A program made the translations under genes and the position numbers. 64,000 nucleotides of DNA from Heloderma charlesbogerti. Its lineage: Eukaryota > Chordata > Lepidosauria > Squamata > Helodermatidae. Positions 1-12,345 of this stretch are shown here, in pieces (the stretch's first letter is position 1; the number at the start of each line of letters is the position of its first letter). The stretch is from contig JANEZZ010000399.1 of NCBI GenBank assembly GCA_026122225.1, forward strand, positions 3,110,001 to 3,174,000, given 5' to 3'. The notes beneath the pieces are model-generated. The model was not told the DNA's origin and made no database searches. It saw nothing but the letters and a program-made list of their open reading frames with translations.

Positions 1-928
1 GTCACTTTGGATGCCAGCTGGGGCAGAGAATGAGGTTCTAAATGCTTGAAGTAAACAGATAACCAAAGACCAACTTTCAGAAGGTTCAATGTGAGCCGTG
101 CCTGTAGCCTGAAGAAACACCTTAATTTGACAAATGTTTTGATTTGGGTGGGAGTGTCCCATTTTTCAGCACCCTGTTGAAACAATATTCTATGTGAGCT
201 GTGTTTTCCTGCTTAAAAATAACAATAATTAAATAACTCAATGTCCATGGTTTTCCTGCTCGAAGTAAAGTACATTTCTTTAAGAGGTCCACAGGACACC
301 CTGGAGCTGGGCTGGACTACACAAGGGTGGGGACATAGGGCTTTGTTTTGGTTTTTGCATTGGCTCATGCCTGGCAGCAATACACCCTATGTATCACACC
401 AAACAGCTAATGTGAGAAAGACTTAAAGGAATCACATTGTGGCAAACAGAACACGCAGCATTTCCTTCATAACATCCTATCCTCTGGGGTCACCCCACCC
501 CCAATCAACAATGCAGCTTGATCTTCATAGCTGTTTGGACACCGGAGTTCCCCCAAAGCCTGAATTTTTCATTTGGAAGGTTTTAGATCCTGATATGATC
601 TAGACATTATTTCACTTAAAAATCTGTGTGAAAGGCTCGCTGCTTCTCTCTCAACACATACATAGTTGGCTGAACTATTTATTTAAACCAAGTGGGGCCT
701 GCAACAAAATGCTCCTGCTCAGATTCCAGCTGGACAGACAGGCACTCTTCCAGGGTACTCCCATTCTACGCCCCCATTTTCCACTTGCCCACAACTACCA
801 GTCGGCATTCTCTGGGCCACTGGGCTGTTGTAGGGGTTCCTCCCTTTGGTTTTTTTCCCTACAGTTTTGTACTTCTGCAAACCCTTGGGCTCCCCTTGTG
901 TATGCATGCTGCTGTTTTGGCTATATGT
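1..928. other. Unique sequence, no feature recognised
   Basis: I see no coding exon, RNA gene or recognisable repeat here. The short ORFs show no protein-like pattern. If the gene model at 14.5-15.7 kb is right, this is deep intronic sequence. Confidence 0.5.
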
Positions 929-1009
929 TATTGTTGTTGTTCAGTCGTTAGGTCATGTCTGACTCTTCGTGACCCCGTGGACCATAGCACGCCAGGCCTT
1001 CCTGTCCTA
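929..1009 (-). mobile_element. BovB (RTE) LINE 3'-end fragment
   Basis: About 80 bp closely matches, in reverse orientation, the last coding part and tail of the BovB copy at 37.67-38.17 kb. Both contain the segment encoding the terminal motif that reads roughly VHGVTKSRTRLNE. The fragment is severely 5'-truncated, as is usual for RTE elements. A SINE that borrows a BovB-like tail is the alternative, but the match reaches into coding sequence, which favours BovB itself. Confidence 0.75.
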
Positions 1010-1271
1010 AGGAGTGGCAATTCTACTCTTTATTTCTGAATTACAGACAATAGCAGAACACAGTTTTTGGGAGCTCCTCAGAGGAAGGGTGGGATAACAA
1101 TGTAAATAAATACATATATACATACATACCATTCTATAATTCAATTATTTACTGCTTGGACTAAGAGAGCAGGCTATCTACTCCCAAACGTAGCATTAGA
1201 GAGTGACAGACAGTTCCATGTTAGGTTACACAGCACTTTGCTAGAAGACCTCAGAGATGGTCTAGACCAGC

Positions 1272-1361
1272 TATTCCCAACCTGGTGCTCTCCAGATGTG
1301 TTGGACTGCAACTCCCATAATAGCCATGCTGGCTGGGCACTATGGGAGTTTCAGTCCAATA
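1272..1361. repeat. Hairpin repeat, family A copy
   Basis: This copy has the family core: a left arm ccaacctggtgctctccaga and a right arm that reads back as the complement of the 'ggactgcaactcccat' part of the left arm. Family members fold into one long stem-loop. Other copies lie near 1.94, 5.04, 10.5, 31.2, 59.8 and 61.0 kb. No ORF is present. Confidence 0.7.
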
Positions 1362-1940
1362 AAGTTGCAGTCAGCTCTTTTTTTAGTTGAGGAACTCCTG
1401 TAACACATCACAATATCTTGCAAATCCCCAAACCCATCTATCTCACTGCCTCCTCCCACTAAAAATTGGCAATAAGTAATTTATTTAGCAATTGCAAGAT
1501 TCAAAGGCAAATGTCTACTTATTAATAATTATAACCTGGAATATTATTCAAGATGGTTGAATGAATAAACCTAACTCAAATAAATGAATCATGACATGCA
1601 CCCTGCTGCATGCTTTGTCACACCACTTGCATATAAAGATGGATGCTGAACATTCAGCATTGAAGGTTGCAAGATGCACCATGAGACTAGACCAGGTCAG
1701 ATGTTGCTCACGAACACTCCCACTCCTGGCACGGGGGTGACTGGTCAGTTGCGAGAGGGGAAAGTGAGTGTGTGCTGTGAAAGGTTGACCTATTTTGCAG
1801 AACTTCTCGTGGATGCTTATGGAATTGTGCTTAAGAAACAGAAGTCAGATGTTGCTTTACCTGTGCTTCATCAACTTCCACATGAAACATTTCCATCCCT
1901 ATGATAGAATTGCTATAGCTCTCACCACATGATATGGAAC
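1362..1940. other. AT-rich unique sequence
   Basis: Nothing coding or repetitive is recognised. A 76-residue plus-strand ORF at 1674-1904 has no motif and no usable context, and I treat it as chance. Confidence 0.4.
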
Positions 1941-2020
1941 ACTCCCCCAACCTGGCACCCTCCAGATGTTTTGGACTTCAACACTCATTAGTCCCAGCCA
2001 GCATGGCTATTGGTCAGAAA
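1941..2020. repeat. Hairpin repeat, family A half-copy
   Basis: The left arm and loop of family A are present (…cctccagatgttttggactt…agccagcatggc…). The right arm has been lost. Confidence 0.6.
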
Positions 2021-2458
2021 TTTCCCTACCAGTGGCCCCACTAACATAAAGCAAAAGTGGATAAATCTCAACTGCATGATGATGCCACGGCATGTAGTAA
2101 GAGTTGCAGCCATTCTTGATATTGAAGAAGCTGGGGCAGTGGTGAACTTAAAGTAACATCTTGGTCAGCTCTCAGGGAGGCTTCATAGCTTGCTGTGGGT
2201 ACACCAGCGTTTCACCACAGCAAACACAGGAAGTATAGCAGATATATCTGTGTCTTTAACCACCAGCATACCTGTGACAGGAGCCCAGCCCAAATAGGGT
2301 TCCCAGACTGTGTACAGAGATGGTTAGAGAGGTAGGTCTGGCATCAACACTTCACATTTTCCTGCAGGAAACAACAAATGTAACACTGGTATAACAGCAG
2401 CAATCATGTCCGAGGCATAAAGTGTGGTGCCTCCCTCAGTGACGGTGGGCCGATGCGC

Positions 2459-2626
2459 ATGATCACCACAGGTGGGTTGCAGTGTGGGCTAGTGGCCATT
2501 TTGAACAGTGAACCCCCAGTGGGGGTGGGGGTGTACCACAGTTTGCCATGTTATCTGAATCCGGGCAGCATGGGTTGTTGGGAGGATTAAATAACTCTCA
2601 AATAACCCTACAGCAGACCATTGGTT
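2459..2626. repeat. Diverged copy of the long-TIR element seen at 4.66 kb
   Basis: It shares with 4661-4927 the start catgatca(t/c)cacag, the block around 'ccattttgaa', and the block ataaccctaca(a/g)cagaccat, in the same order and at similar spacing. The right inverted arm is not visible, so this copy is truncated or decayed. Confidence 0.55.
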
Positions 2627-4660
2627 GCTTCTCTTATGCTTGCGAATTGGTATTCCCATAGCTGAGAAGAAATCTCTTGACATTCAGTATTTTATAGGGC
2701 ATCTCCTTCCACAAAATGCAAATGCGATCACTCTACATTCCAGAGTCTGCCCAACTTCATTGACTCTATATTTTAAAATTAAATATACAAACAACCTGCA
2801 CATTTTCTTCATTTGTGCTGAGAAAATGGGAACAACCACCTGACATTACTTCTACAACTTCTTTTCCCATTCCACAAAACTACAGTGTGATATACAGAAC
2901 ATAGAACAAAACCTACACTGTCAAGTCTCGGTCTACAGCACATTTCAAGATTTCATTTTTAAGAGAGATGTTTTGTTGTGTTATTATAGTAAGCATAGTC
3001 ACTCAGCCTCCATAGTTCAAAGAAGTACTGAAATTCCAATAATGCAAAGGGAAAATCCCTCCAATAAGAAAACACATGTCAAGGAAAATATATGTACTAT
3101 GGGAAGATGTGTAAAAAGCCTAAGATAATAATCAGGAAGGGATTTCAATTAGCTTTTTATAGACTTTAAAAGCACAGGTTGCATTTCTCAGTGAACACAC
3201 TCGTAGAGATAGTTTAAATTAGGGAGTTGCTTTCTCAAACATTTTTAGACAACTTAACCAGACCACTTGCTAATCTTACACTTCAAATGTATCATGAACC
3301 AAAGATGGATGTGGGGGGTGGGGGATGGGAGGCAGAGTGGAAAGGAAAGGACTCCAACAACTAGAATACTCACTGCAGCTTCATCAGATGGGAAGTGATC
3401 CCCAGGAGAACAGAACAAGGGAAGATCTTGGACAAAGAGGATATTATTATTATTTCAAATAGATGAGAATGGAGATAGTCAATGAAGTTCAGGTGCCATC
3501 ATTGATACTTATAGCTGACAAACAATTTATTTCCCCCCAAACCACATAATAAGCTGTACTAATTCATTCATCTTTAAAGCCACTGAAGCCAGTTGTCCAT
3601 ATGGCATTAAAATTCTGCAGTAATATTTGGTTATTCTGTTATAATTATTAAACTATTTCAATATAACACACTCTAAAACTGGAGAGGGAAGAAAATATAA
3701 GACTAAAGGCCACACACAGTGATCAACAACCACATAAAGTCACATGGGATCAGATGTTGTTCCACTAGTCACTCCACAATCTGCCTATCAGTGCAACAAT
3801 GACTTCCATGGACAATGTGTTTCTAACATTCAGCTCCATGCTAAATAACCACAAATCTATGCAGTGAATTAAAAAGCATTAAGATGTGCCAACTCTTGTG
3901 AAAATTCCATAATATTTTGTGTATGGGAAAAGCAACACAAACACCACACGCTACTTAAAAATACGTCTTCGAAGATGGTCTGTTGCTTTTTTAAAAGCCC
4001 TGATTTAAGAGTACACCCCGAGCACTCACACTCAGAAATGACCCCCAAACCTCACCTTTTCAATGCTTTCTGAGTCAACACAACAACTAAAGCTAATAAC
4101 GAATAGCATCCGTTATTTCTCCAGTAAGTTAAAGCAGGTGTTTGCCAGGAAGTTGTAGAACAGATAGTAGTGCGATAACACTGTGGTAAATGAGCCTTGG
4201 GGTCTGACATGCTGAACACCTGGATTCTGGTTCCCACTGTGGTTCAGTTTCTCTGTTAGCCAATTAGCAACATGGAAAAATAGCTGCTGCCCCAACACAG
4301 AGAACAACTTCAGGCCTATGTAATAACTACAAGCTACAGGTGATTTTCATAGCATTTATTTGTCTTGCTTGCTCTGATCTCCATTGAAGTAAGGCATTGG
4401 CCAGTCAAATAATAATTAAGTATTGAATGCATTCATTTATTAGAACAGTAAGGAAGATCAAAGAGAATTATGCTAAATCACAAAAACAACTAATTTCTAG
4501 AAGACTTCAGAGACTAGTCCCTCATGAAGCTTTAAAGAGTACCATGTCAGATCACATGAAGGCTTCTCCACATTACAGCAAATGAAGTTGACTTGTTGGC
4601 AATCTGACTCTAGACACTTGTGACCTGTGCCACTGTGATGCCTAGCACTGGGCCAGTTCT
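2627..4660. other. AT-rich unique sequence
   Basis: No coding exon or recognisable repeat is visible. The sequence is AT-rich and includes a short G-rich run near 3313. The longer ORFs overlap each other in several frames and look random. Confidence 0.4.
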
Positions 4661-4927
4661 CATGATCATCACAGCCCACCATAGCTCATTTAAACCAAGG
4701 TGGGTCGCGGCCTATGCTGGCATCCATTTTGAATATTTAACACCCAGCAGAGGGTTGCCATGGCTTGCCATGTTGGCCAAACCCTGGCAGCAGGGGCTGT
4801 TGGAGGGGGGAATCAACCTTCAGATAACCCTACAACAGACCATGAGGTCTGCATATTCAAAATGGATGCCAGCATAGGCCGCAACCCCCTGTGGCTTAAA
4901 TAAGCCACATGGGCTGTGGTGATCATG
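4661..4927. mobile_element. MITE-like element with ~77-bp terminal inverted repeats
   Basis: The left arm (4661-4738) and right arm (4853-4927) are inverted repeats over about 77 bp. They share catgatca(t/c)cacagccca at the tips and ggcctatgctggcatccatt further in. The ~115-bp centre has no ORF. This structure fits a non-autonomous DNA transposon; I cannot assign a superfamily because no clear target-site duplication is visible. Confidence 0.7.
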
Positions 4928-5039
4928 TAAACCCGATCTGTGTGTTTCCTTCCTCTTTCTTCCTTACACCCAAGTATCTGTTCAGAGTTGGCTGCAGTTT
5001 CAGTACATGGAGAAGCTAGAACTAGCTAGTACATGGAGA

Positions 5040-5172
5040 ACCTTCCCCAACTTGACATCGTCCTGATGTTTTGGCCTACAAATGTCAGCATTCCTGACCA
5101 TTGGGCATTCTGCCAGGGGTAATGGGAGCTGAAGTCCAAAACATCTGGAGGGCACCAGGTTGGGGAATGCTG
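5040..5172. repeat. Hairpin repeat, family A, full copy
   Basis: Both arms are visible: ccttccccaact… on the left and …gcaccaggttggggaatgct on the right, with aaaacatctggagg answering the left-arm tcctgatgttttgg. No ORF. Confidence 0.75.
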
Positions 5173-5993
5173 AGCTAAGCCATCCGTCTTAATCGAGAGA
5201 GAGGGCAGAAGCTCTCTGGAAAGAGTGTAGAACAGTAAGTATCTGATCCTAGATTGGGGGAGGGGGGAGTATGTGTGACTTCTCAAAGACTGGAGCAGAC
5301 AGGCACATGTCGTTGCTATCAGATGACCTCGTGATGCAATTTAAAAAATGGCAGGGTAATGCTTGACGTCCTAGAATATTTGACAACATATGGTCATCTG
5401 ACTCGTGTCTCAATCCTATAACAAATTTCCAAAGTCAGAATGGATATACATGGCCAACAAATTGAATGGATTGCCCAAAAAACAAATAGCCATACACTGT
5501 CCCGCCTCAGGAGGTCAAGGAAGGTGTGGCTACTTAAGAAAACAGTCATAAATCATAATAAAATCGTACTGGCCACCAAAATAGCTGGAAGGCACCTGAA
5601 AGAACCTCCAGCGAGTTTCTAGAGGCTACACTGGCCATCAGCTTATGTAGTAAGTTCTATTACGTAGATGGGGAACTCAAGAAATCACTTTGCCACTTTC
5701 GGGCCCAGGTCACAGCCCATGGAGCTCACTGCCCTATGCAAGCATTCTAAAAATGAATACCATGTGTGTCAACCAGCACCTCTGCATGGGTGTTATATAT
5801 ATATATCTACACAGTGTGATTTGTGCAATTGTGGCACCTTGAAAAAATTCAGCCACGTGTGACAAATTTTGTTTACAAAAAGCTAGGGACCAACTTGTTA
5901 GAGTAACATCCCAAGTCCGTGCAGAGACAGACACTCATAACAGGAGCTAGTGTACATGTGCAATACTTTCTGGGCAAGGTCTGGCTGGACTTA

Positions 5994-6085
5994 CGGCACA
6001 ATCATATGCATGTCAACATATGGCTGGGGCATTCTGGGAACTATAGGCCTTTTTCTGTCTAAAAATGAATAGGGTTGTGCCCTTA
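5994..6085. repeat. Hairpin repeat, family B, partial copy
   Basis: Left end ggcacaatcatatgcatgt and right end cctttttctgtctaaaaatg…gttgtgccct match other family B copies (8.13, 26.4-26.6 and 61.95 kb). The middle is shortened. Confidence 0.6.
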
Positions 6086-6170
6086 CATTCTCAACACATT
6101 GACAGCACATATATTAACCCATTTGTAATAACTAGGACTGTGTACATTCTGTATTTCTGCTTCAATTAAT

Positions 6171-6220
6171 GACCACATGCTATTAACTGACCACATGCTA
6201 TTAACTGAAGCAACTTCTCT
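6171..6220. repeat. Tandem duplication of an 18-bp motif
   Basis: The string gaccacatgctattaact occurs twice back to back (6171-6188 and 6189-6206). The second copy continues gaagcaacttctc. That 30-bp extended string recurs 0.6 kb away at 6813-6842. Confidence 0.8.
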
Positions 6221-6431
6221 AAAAGCACAGAAAAGCATGGAATTTGCCACCGTTAAAAGTATCAGCTTCCATTCCCCAAGATTCTAGCCCTTGTGTTTAT
6301 ATGAAAAACCTTGGAAACATACGGGCAGCATTTGTTCAGAACTAATGAAGGGATAGAAAGTGAGTGAACTTGCTTTATTCTTTCTGAGCAAAGAAACTGG
6401 ATTTGCTTGGGGTAGATTTAGTTTTTGGTCC

Positions 6432-6433
<2 letters not shown>

Positions 6434-6470
<37 letters not shown>

Positions 6471-6471
6471 A
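6434..6471. repeat. (CA)n microsatellite
   Basis: About 19 CA units interrupted once by AA. Typical vertebrate dinucleotide repeat. Confidence 0.95.
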
Positions 6472-6707
6472 CCTGATGCCATCATACACATATTACAAAC
6501 TTAATTTCCCAGAGAAGTGGGAAATATATTGGCAGAGAGCATGAAGTATAAATGCACAGTGAGGAAATGGACAGAGAAGCTTTTAGACTGGGCAGGAATC
6601 ATTTTCATGGGAGAGGGATGAGGGCATGGGTTCTGCCCAGAACCCCACGTTACCCACCTTCCATCACTTCCTTCCCCACTGATAATCTCCTAGGCAGCTC
6701 TTGTGGT

Positions 6708-6752
6708 TTAAGAGAGAGAAACAGCTGCTGGCTTAAGAGAGACAAACAGCTG
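6708..6752. repeat. Short tandem duplication (~24 bp)
   Basis: Two near-identical copies of a unit reading ttaagagaga(g/c)aaacagctgc lie side by side. Confidence 0.6.
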
Positions 6753-6842
6753 CACTGTTCATGGTTTCCCTCCCATCCTCACCCTAAGAGATATAACATA
6801 CCACTTTCAGAAACCACATGCTATTAACTGAAGCAACTTCTC

Positions 6843-8128
6843 CTGCCAAGACTTTGAACAGAACTGTGTTAGTGATGTTAACTAAAACAATCACTTTGGC
6901 ATTACAGTTTCTCAGACACTACCTCTGCCTGTTTCCCACTCCCTCCGACTCATAAGAAACTTCTCTGTGATCTGTACGTAAGACAGCAAGTTACATACTA
7001 TGGAGCAGAAAATGCCGCAATGCCACCCAGATTTCAAAAAGATTTCAAAAGCAACTAAAACACAGACTGGTATTCTCTTCATACTGGAGAAAGGGGAAAA
7101 TGTGCTTATCTGTTAGTGTACTATGACCAAAAGCAAATCTTTCAGTGCATGGGAAGTTCGCCTTTAAAAAGCAAGAGTTTTCATCTAAGAGACGGAACAT
7201 GTTCTGCAGAGAGTCTAGCCAAAGTTCAAAATGGCTTAATATTGTTCCTGTAGATGCCTTTTATACAGTGCCATGCCTCCTTATGGGAAAAGTGAGTCTA
7301 CTTGCGCCTCCCGTTCCCACCACACATGGAGACTGCAGCTGCAGTAAACAACCACTAGCCAAGAGTTGACAAGGTCAAGGTTTCACTGCTAGACAAACAC
7401 TAGAGTCCCCCCCCCCCGCAACAAGCTCTTTTTTCTTGGAAAAGGCATTGTGTTGTTGTTTTTTCCTACTAGAGAAAAGGACAAACCACTGGCTTCGCCT
7501 CAGAAAATGAAGGGGAAGGAGAACCAAGCAGCAGACATAATTAAAAATAAAATCTGTCATATCTGAACTCAAACAGCCCAAACTACAACTTCAACGCTAG
7601 GGTCTGAAATGGGAAGCAGGGCATGTTGGCATGGCTGGGTTTCTTTATCTCACTTAGGCAGGGGAATAAATCATGATTGCCAATCAGCCAGTATTTTAGT
7701 GGTGCGATCACTTAAAGAAGCATTCTTGCAGGCAATCAATTCTGGGGTCTGAAAAGTCACTGAAATCTAGATTTGCATGACCACATGGAGAGTACTACTC
7801 GCGTTCAAGTAAATGTGAATAGAACCCCCTTTCAGGCCTTGCTGAAACATGACAAGGTCTGAACTGAAAAGGGCAGGAGCAGTGCTCCCAGAGACATAGA
7901 GAGTGGGGCCAGTGTGAATGGCCCCATCCCAGTATCCACTTTGAGCCCTCATGCATTCTCTTCAGCACCTGAACAGGATGAAACACACCAGCAAAAACAC
8001 TTGAGAAGCTACCTCAAGTGCCAGCTATTATAGGAAGTCCAACCCAACAACTTGCCACAAACTCCTCTGCCTTTATTGCAATGAAACTTTCAGAACATGA
8101 AGGAAGGAAGCACTTTGCAGACCCTCGA
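6843..8128. other. Unique sequence
   Basis: No exon or known repeat is visible. There is a short C-run near 7408-7418. The 60-75 residue ORFs show no protein family features. Confidence 0.4.
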
Positions 8129-8262
8129 GCGCAATCTTATGTATGTTTGAACAGAAAAAAGTCTTACAACTCCCAGCGTTTCCCAGCCAACTATGCTGGC
8201 TGAGAAATGCGGGGAATTGTAGGACTTTTTTCTATTTAAACATGCATAGGATGGTGCCCTTA
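8129..8262. repeat. Hairpin repeat, family B, full copy
   Basis: Inverted arms start gcgcaatcttatgtatgttt on the left and end aaacatgcataggatggtgc on the right. Their inner parts contain 'caactcccagc' answered by 'gaattgtagg'. The whole ~134 bp forms one stem with a short loop around 'ccaactatgctggctg'. Confidence 0.8.
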
Positions 8263-10511
8263 GTAACTGTAAATACTCATCTCCATAGCATTCTCCCTTC
8301 TCAGGGCAAGAAGGTTAAATGGCTGATTCCTCACACCAATCAGTATCCCCCTCCAGTAACAGATTGGGGGACAAAGAAGGACACCTCCAAACAAGCCAGC
8401 TTCCTAGAGCAGTAGCATTTTGGAGATGTTATCATGGACACAAATTTTAGAATATGTACAAAAGTTTGCCACCACTGAATTGTGCCACCAAGACTCCACC
8501 TTAGGCAGGGCCTTCACCCTATCTATTGATCAGGCCCATCTCGAATATGGGAGCATTTATTCTCACAATGCATTTGTCCTGTACTTCTTCCTATCTTCTT
8601 GTCTTAGCCAGCCATGACAAGAAGGGATTGTAGCAGGTTCAGGGAGGAGACCATCAAAGGCTTGTTAATGGGTTTGGGAGTCAGTGACGCAAGGGACCAC
8701 TTCATTACACTTGTCCAGGCCCCTTGGTCTACCCACCAGATGTCCCCTCCCCAAGACCAATGCTTCACTTTATGTTTACAATGTTTTAACCACTTCCTTG
8801 GATCTCCTAGCAAGTAAAAATCACCCCAGGCAACCAGGCTGGGGAGCTTCTGTAATTTGGAAGGGAATTTTTTGTTCTTTTCCCCTCCCCCCCAACTTCT
8901 TCTTTCAGCTCACGCACAGATATGCAGGAACAAAAGGGCTAGTAACTCCTGGAGACTTATTTTGAAGGCTGCTTTATGGAAGGATCAGAGCTGAAGCGCT
9001 GCATTCCCTGAAACAAAAGGCAGCCTTCTCCATACGAAGCATCACAGTAGGCTTGTGAGGAATGATGCATAGCTGTGCCAGCCAGAGAGAGCCTGTACAA
9101 AAGCAAACATGCCTGGCTGGCAACCACAGGTTCGGTGCAGCCCAGGACAACCAATGGACACACTGCCACCACCTCCTCCTTTTGTGGAAAGCTTTCAAAT
9201 CTAGCAAGTTGTGGTGCGCTACACAGGCACAATGCAAACACATGCAAAAGACTGAGCGTTCTGCAGGCCTACGTCTTGCTCCCTCGGAAATAAGAGGAAA
9301 AGGTGCGAGTCTCTTTCAGTCCACACCTACATAAGGCAATGCAGTAAGAGAAACCAATTATACACTACAGAAAGAAGGATGTCCCAAAGAAAAATGCTCC
9401 AGAACAGCTTCCTGCCCCGATATACACCTTTCTTTGTATAGGAAGGTGGAATCTCACCAAAATATCAAGTTCATTTTCCTTTAAAGGAGCCTGAGAAGCT
9501 TTATCGCCACCACAAGAAGAGACCTTGATAAAAACAGTATCTGAATACAATATCCTTCCCTCTTAATAAAATTAAATGGAGTTACGGGAGTTAAGTTGTT
9601 CCGCTTATATTAGAGGGCCTATTTTTTTCTTTTTTTCAAGTGTGGCAGGAAAGCCTGAATATATCACTTTATATGCTTGCCCTCAACCATCAGCCCACCC
9701 TCCCTTCGCATGTCTGGCTGGCTGACAAGACCTTTAGATAAATAACAGCAGTACTGTTCCCTTCCCAGTTTCTGAACTCCTTTGCCGAGCCAGCATAGGA
9801 GCCCCACTGGTTAAAGAATTCCTCCTTCCTGCCGCCGTCCCCACCTCCTTCTCCCTCTAGTCCAAGGCCTTATGTGGCCATTTAGAATGACGTTTCCTGC
9901 CCCTCTTCAGACCAGTTGTTTTTCATGCCATCTGCCGCTATTAATGGTAGGAGGGGACATGGTTCACCCCATGCCCCGTGAGGTCACCGTTTACATTCTA
10001 TTTCCTGTCCCTATTACCACCAGCACATGTGTGCAAAAAGCCTTGTGCCTCCTTAAATAGCTACAGTTTTTTGCATTTCTGGACGTTGCCCTCCTATCCA
10101 TCCTCTTTCTGTACTCGAGCCTTTTAATTGATCTGTTTAATCCATCTATTTATAGCAAATTTTCAGCACTTCACCCACATGTCCAGGTATCTTGTTAATA
10201 TTGTCTGGTAAGGGTTTTGTTGTTTTTAAATGAAGCTAAAAACTTGCCTACTTCACGCTCCTTGAGGTCAGCTACTTCATAATCCAGTCTTAAGGTGACC
10301 CTCCCCTTTTTGTTAAATTTCTGTTATGCATCCTACTCCCACCCCCATTTGTCAAGGCTGCTTACAAACCAATAAAAAGGGTGACCTTACCATATTTTCA
10401 GCAAAAAGTACAAGAATGCAAACACTCATGACAAGCTGGGACCCCGTGATTGGTCCCAGCACCTGTCAAGTTTGGGCAGCTCCATATGTCATGAAACCTT
10501 CTACCACAGCC
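8263..10511. other. Unique sequence, no exon recognised
   Basis: Overlapping ORFs of 90-96 residues occur in several frames near 8957-9334 but share no protein-like features; they look like chance openings in GC-balanced DNA. A stretch near 10.23-10.38 kb ending in a polyA-like 'aataaaa' may be an old LINE 3' end, but I cannot confirm it. Confidence 0.35.
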
Positions 10512-10641
10512 TAGCCCAATCTGGTGCCCTCCAGAAGTTTTGGACTTCAACTCCTATCAAGCCCAGCCAGCATGGCCCATGGTCAGGAAGGCTGGGGTTG
10601 TGATCCAGAACATCTGGAGGGTACCAGGTTGGAGAAGACTG
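10512..10641. repeat. Hairpin repeat, family A, full copy
   Basis: Left arm caatctggtgccctccagaa and right arm catctggagggtaccaggtt are complementary. The central 'agccagcatggcccatggtc' is the usual family loop. Confidence 0.75.
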
Positions 10642-10773
10642 TTCCACTGAGTTGTACCACTGGTCCAACCAGCCCAGTACTGTCTTCTCTGACTGGTGCT
10701 AGCACCCCATTGTCCTGGTCATTAGTCCTTCCCAACTCTGCTGAGAACCTTTTAACTAGAGATACCTTTCAAC

Positions 10774-11108
10774 TTGGGGATGGGAACATCTTTTAGCCAG
10801 AGGGCCGAATTCAATTTAGGAGAAGCTTTCGGAGGCCGCATTCCAGTGGTGGGTGGGGCCAAAGGCACAAGAGGCAGGGCCAAAAATATATTTAAAAATA
10901 CCTGCACTTTATTGCTTAAAGCCCTTCCTGCCAGTAATTGAGCCTTAAGAGAGGCATTTCATCCTTTTATAATGGGGAAAAACTGCACAAAAGCCAGGAA
11001 ACCACCAAATGACTGGCGTTGGGGGAAAGGGCATGGCCAATGCGGAACCCCAGAGGGCTGGATTGGACCCCAGGAGGTCTAGATCTGGGCCTGAGATTCC
11101 CCACTCCA
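10774..11108. mobile_element. Non-autonomous hAT-like element (probable)
   Basis: The left end contains tggggatgggaacatctttt followed by 'agccagagggccg'. The right end, read backwards, gives ggagtggggaatctcaggcc. These weakly inverted ends resemble the 'CAG.GGTGGGGAACC' termini of many vertebrate hAT-derived repeats (established family knowledge). I see no clean 8-bp target duplication. Confidence 0.45.
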
Positions 11109-11177
11109 GTTTTAACTGTATTGAATCTGGGACTTTCTACATACAAAACATCTGATCTCACTCTTAACTATTATTAC

Positions 11178-11203
11178 CACACACACACACACTCACACAC
11201 ACC
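11178..11203. repeat. Short (AC)n microsatellite
   Basis: About 13 imperfect AC units. Confidence 0.85.
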
Positions 11204-12273
11204 CCTCAAGATGGAAGAAAGACCCATGAACCGAGTGCTTCCCTTGGAACTATCCCAAGTTCACAATGCTCACTGCTGTTGGGTGCATGGGAGAGAAGCA
11301 GGGAGGGTGAATTCAGGATTCCAAGCATGAGCAAACAGCATGTTCTTACTGGGGAAAGGAAATATCATTGGTCCGGAGGTCCATAAAAGGCTGGGTAGAG
11401 CTACTTAGAATGCAACGATGCAAATTCAACATGTGTTTCGAAGATAAATGTTAAGCCCAAGACAACCATTTTGGGAGTGCACATGCATATGTATGGGAAT
11501 TACGCAAAAACGTGTTCCAGGATATCAAGGGATAAATCCTAAATTTAACGTTGTACAAGTGTTGATGCCGGTTTCTTCTCAGCTCTGCATAGAAACTCAT
11601 AGTGTGACCTTTTTTACTTTCAAGCAATCCCTCATTCGATGATTCTGTCCTAACCTCTGCTGAAACAGACAACAGAGAAATGCAACATCGGCTCCTTGGC
11701 CAGAAGGTTATTTTTCTTACCCAATCCATCTCTGTTGCGCAGAGTATGGACAAGGACTACCCCACTGCTGCCTCAGCTTCGCCTCAGATTCCTGAAGAGA
11801 AGGAACTCCCGACCCCAACAGTGGCATCTGCAACAGCCCTACTGCCATCAGGAAACACCATGCGTGACCTGAGAGCAAAAAGGAGCGGCCCAACCCTCTT
11901 CCCCCCACCCCACCCGAGAGCAGAAAAGGAAAGTGACATCACTGTGTTTGTGCGTGAGGCAGGGGGAAAATACTGCTGCTAAGACCGTTAGCTCTACAGT
12001 GCTCTCAAATACATAGTGAAGGAACAGAAACAGGGGCGGGGGGGGGATGGAGAGAGAGAGAGAAGCAGAATACATGCTTTACTTTGCCAGGTATGGTGAT
12101 AGTATATTCAACACTTCTAACGATGCGTGAGTACACCATTTTTCAACCAGCAATGTACTTTGACAAACATAACTGTGCTGTGTCATAAGGGAAGAATTCA
12201 GCTTGTGTTTACCTTAACTGCACATCCAAGAAGTGCCTGTACTATCCATTCCATCTCAGTACTGACACTAGGT

Positions 12274-12274
<1 letters not shown>

Positions 12275-12340
<66 letters not shown>
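12275..12340. repeat. Compound (GT)n(GA)n microsatellite
   Basis: A pure GT run passes directly into a pure GA run of similar length. It generates spurious ORFs rich in CVCV and RERE in two frames; these are not genes. Confidence 0.95.
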
Positions 12341-12345
<5 letters not shown>

